NCBI GenBank assembly: GCA_019057775.1
Contig: JAHLWT010000283.1
Location: 1-5,232, forward strand
From: Promethearchaeota archaeon
GTDB lineage: Archaea > Asgardarchaeota > Lokiarchaeia > Sigynarchaeales > SOKP01
DNA: 5,232 nucleotides
Reading direction: 5' to 3'
Shown here: positions 5,203 to 5,232 of the stretch, one piece after another
Layout: each line of letters starts with the position of its first letter
How positions within the stretch are numbered: the stretch's first letter is position 1
The notes under the pieces: generated by a model
Databases searched by the model: none
What the model was told of the DNA's origin: nothing
The model's input: only the letters and a program-made list of their open reading frames with translations
Translations under genes and position numbers: made by a program

Positions 5203-5214
5203 TCAATTATAAAT
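5162..5214. repeat. Direct repeat CAATTATAAAT (two copies)
   Basis: The 11-mer occurs at 5162-5172 and 5204-5214, 42 bases apart, flanking the left arm of the hairpin described at 5181-5227. The second copy overlaps the right arm. It may reflect slippage or a local duplication; no mobile element is recognised. Confidence 0.35.
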
Positions 5215-5227
5215 TAGCCCTTTTTTT
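5181..5227 (+). terminator. Hairpin followed by seven T
   Basis: Perfect nine-base arms GGCTAATTT (5181-5189) and AAATTAGCC (5211-5219) enclose a 21-nt loop, followed by one C and seven T (5221-5227). The form is that of an intrinsic terminator for plus-strand transcription, yet no secure plus-strand gene ends near it; the closest is the doubtful peptide at 4731-4805. It may end an unannotated RNA or be a coincidental fold. The loop is large for a classical terminator. Confidence 0.4.
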
Positions 5228-5232
5228 CATTA

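Larger units (their letters stand above)
4806..5232. other. Right flank without a secure gene
   Basis: No ATG-, GTG- or TTG-initiated frame of convincing length exists here on either strand, and no tRNA, rRNA or CRISPR pattern is seen. The stretch holds a short inverted repeat (4939-4957), a long A-rich tract (5005-5034), a start-less open frame on the minus strand (5035-5202), an 11-bp direct repeat and a hairpin with a T run; these are listed separately. A RING-type E3, expected in some archaeal ubiquitin clusters, was looked for here as paired CxxC/CxH codons and not found. Confidence 0.5.

Overview
The window is strongly AT-rich and codes for a compact set of eukaryote-like proteins in a prokaryotic layout: closely spaced genes, no introns, a TTG start with a clear Shine-Dalgarno site, and TATA-like boxes. 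An RPN11-type JAMM protease, an E1-like enzyme, a canonical-looking E2 and a ubiquitin-like protein ending in Gly-Gly plus one residue sit together, next to two longin-type small GTPases. This points to an Asgard archaeon, probably of the AT-rich Loki/Heimdall/Thor kind. The taxon is inferred; no rRNA or other marker is present.

Layout: 1-327 is a left flank with at most a 47-codon remnant on the minus strand. Two tandem paralogous genes (328-1224 and 1346-2227, + strand) each encode an N-terminal longin-like domain followed by a degenerate small-GTPase domain. A perfect 16-bp palindrome follows the second one. Next come the RPN11-like JAMM protease (2276-2767) and the E1-like activating enzyme (2794-3678), spaced like an operon. 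After a 128-bp gap with its own promoter candidate comes the E2-like conjugating enzyme (3807-4373, TTG start). The ubiquitin-like protein (about 4400-4657) lies on the minus strand, convergent with E2 and 26 bp away. The last ~560 bp hold no secure gene, but do contain a 24-codon membrane-peptide ORF, an A/T tract, a start-less open frame and a hairpin followed by seven T.

How the parts fit: the JAMM enzyme would trim the single Ser after Gly-Gly of the ubiquitin-like protein and remove it from targets. The E1 would adenylate it and probably carry it on Cys202, and the E2 would take it on Cys107. No RING-type E3 is visible. The E2 ends in an acidic tail with a hydrophobic core resembling a SUMO-interacting motif, a possible contact for the modifier or a partner. 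The neighbouring longin-GTPases suggest, but do not prove, a link between this conjugation pathway and membrane or trafficking-type processes.
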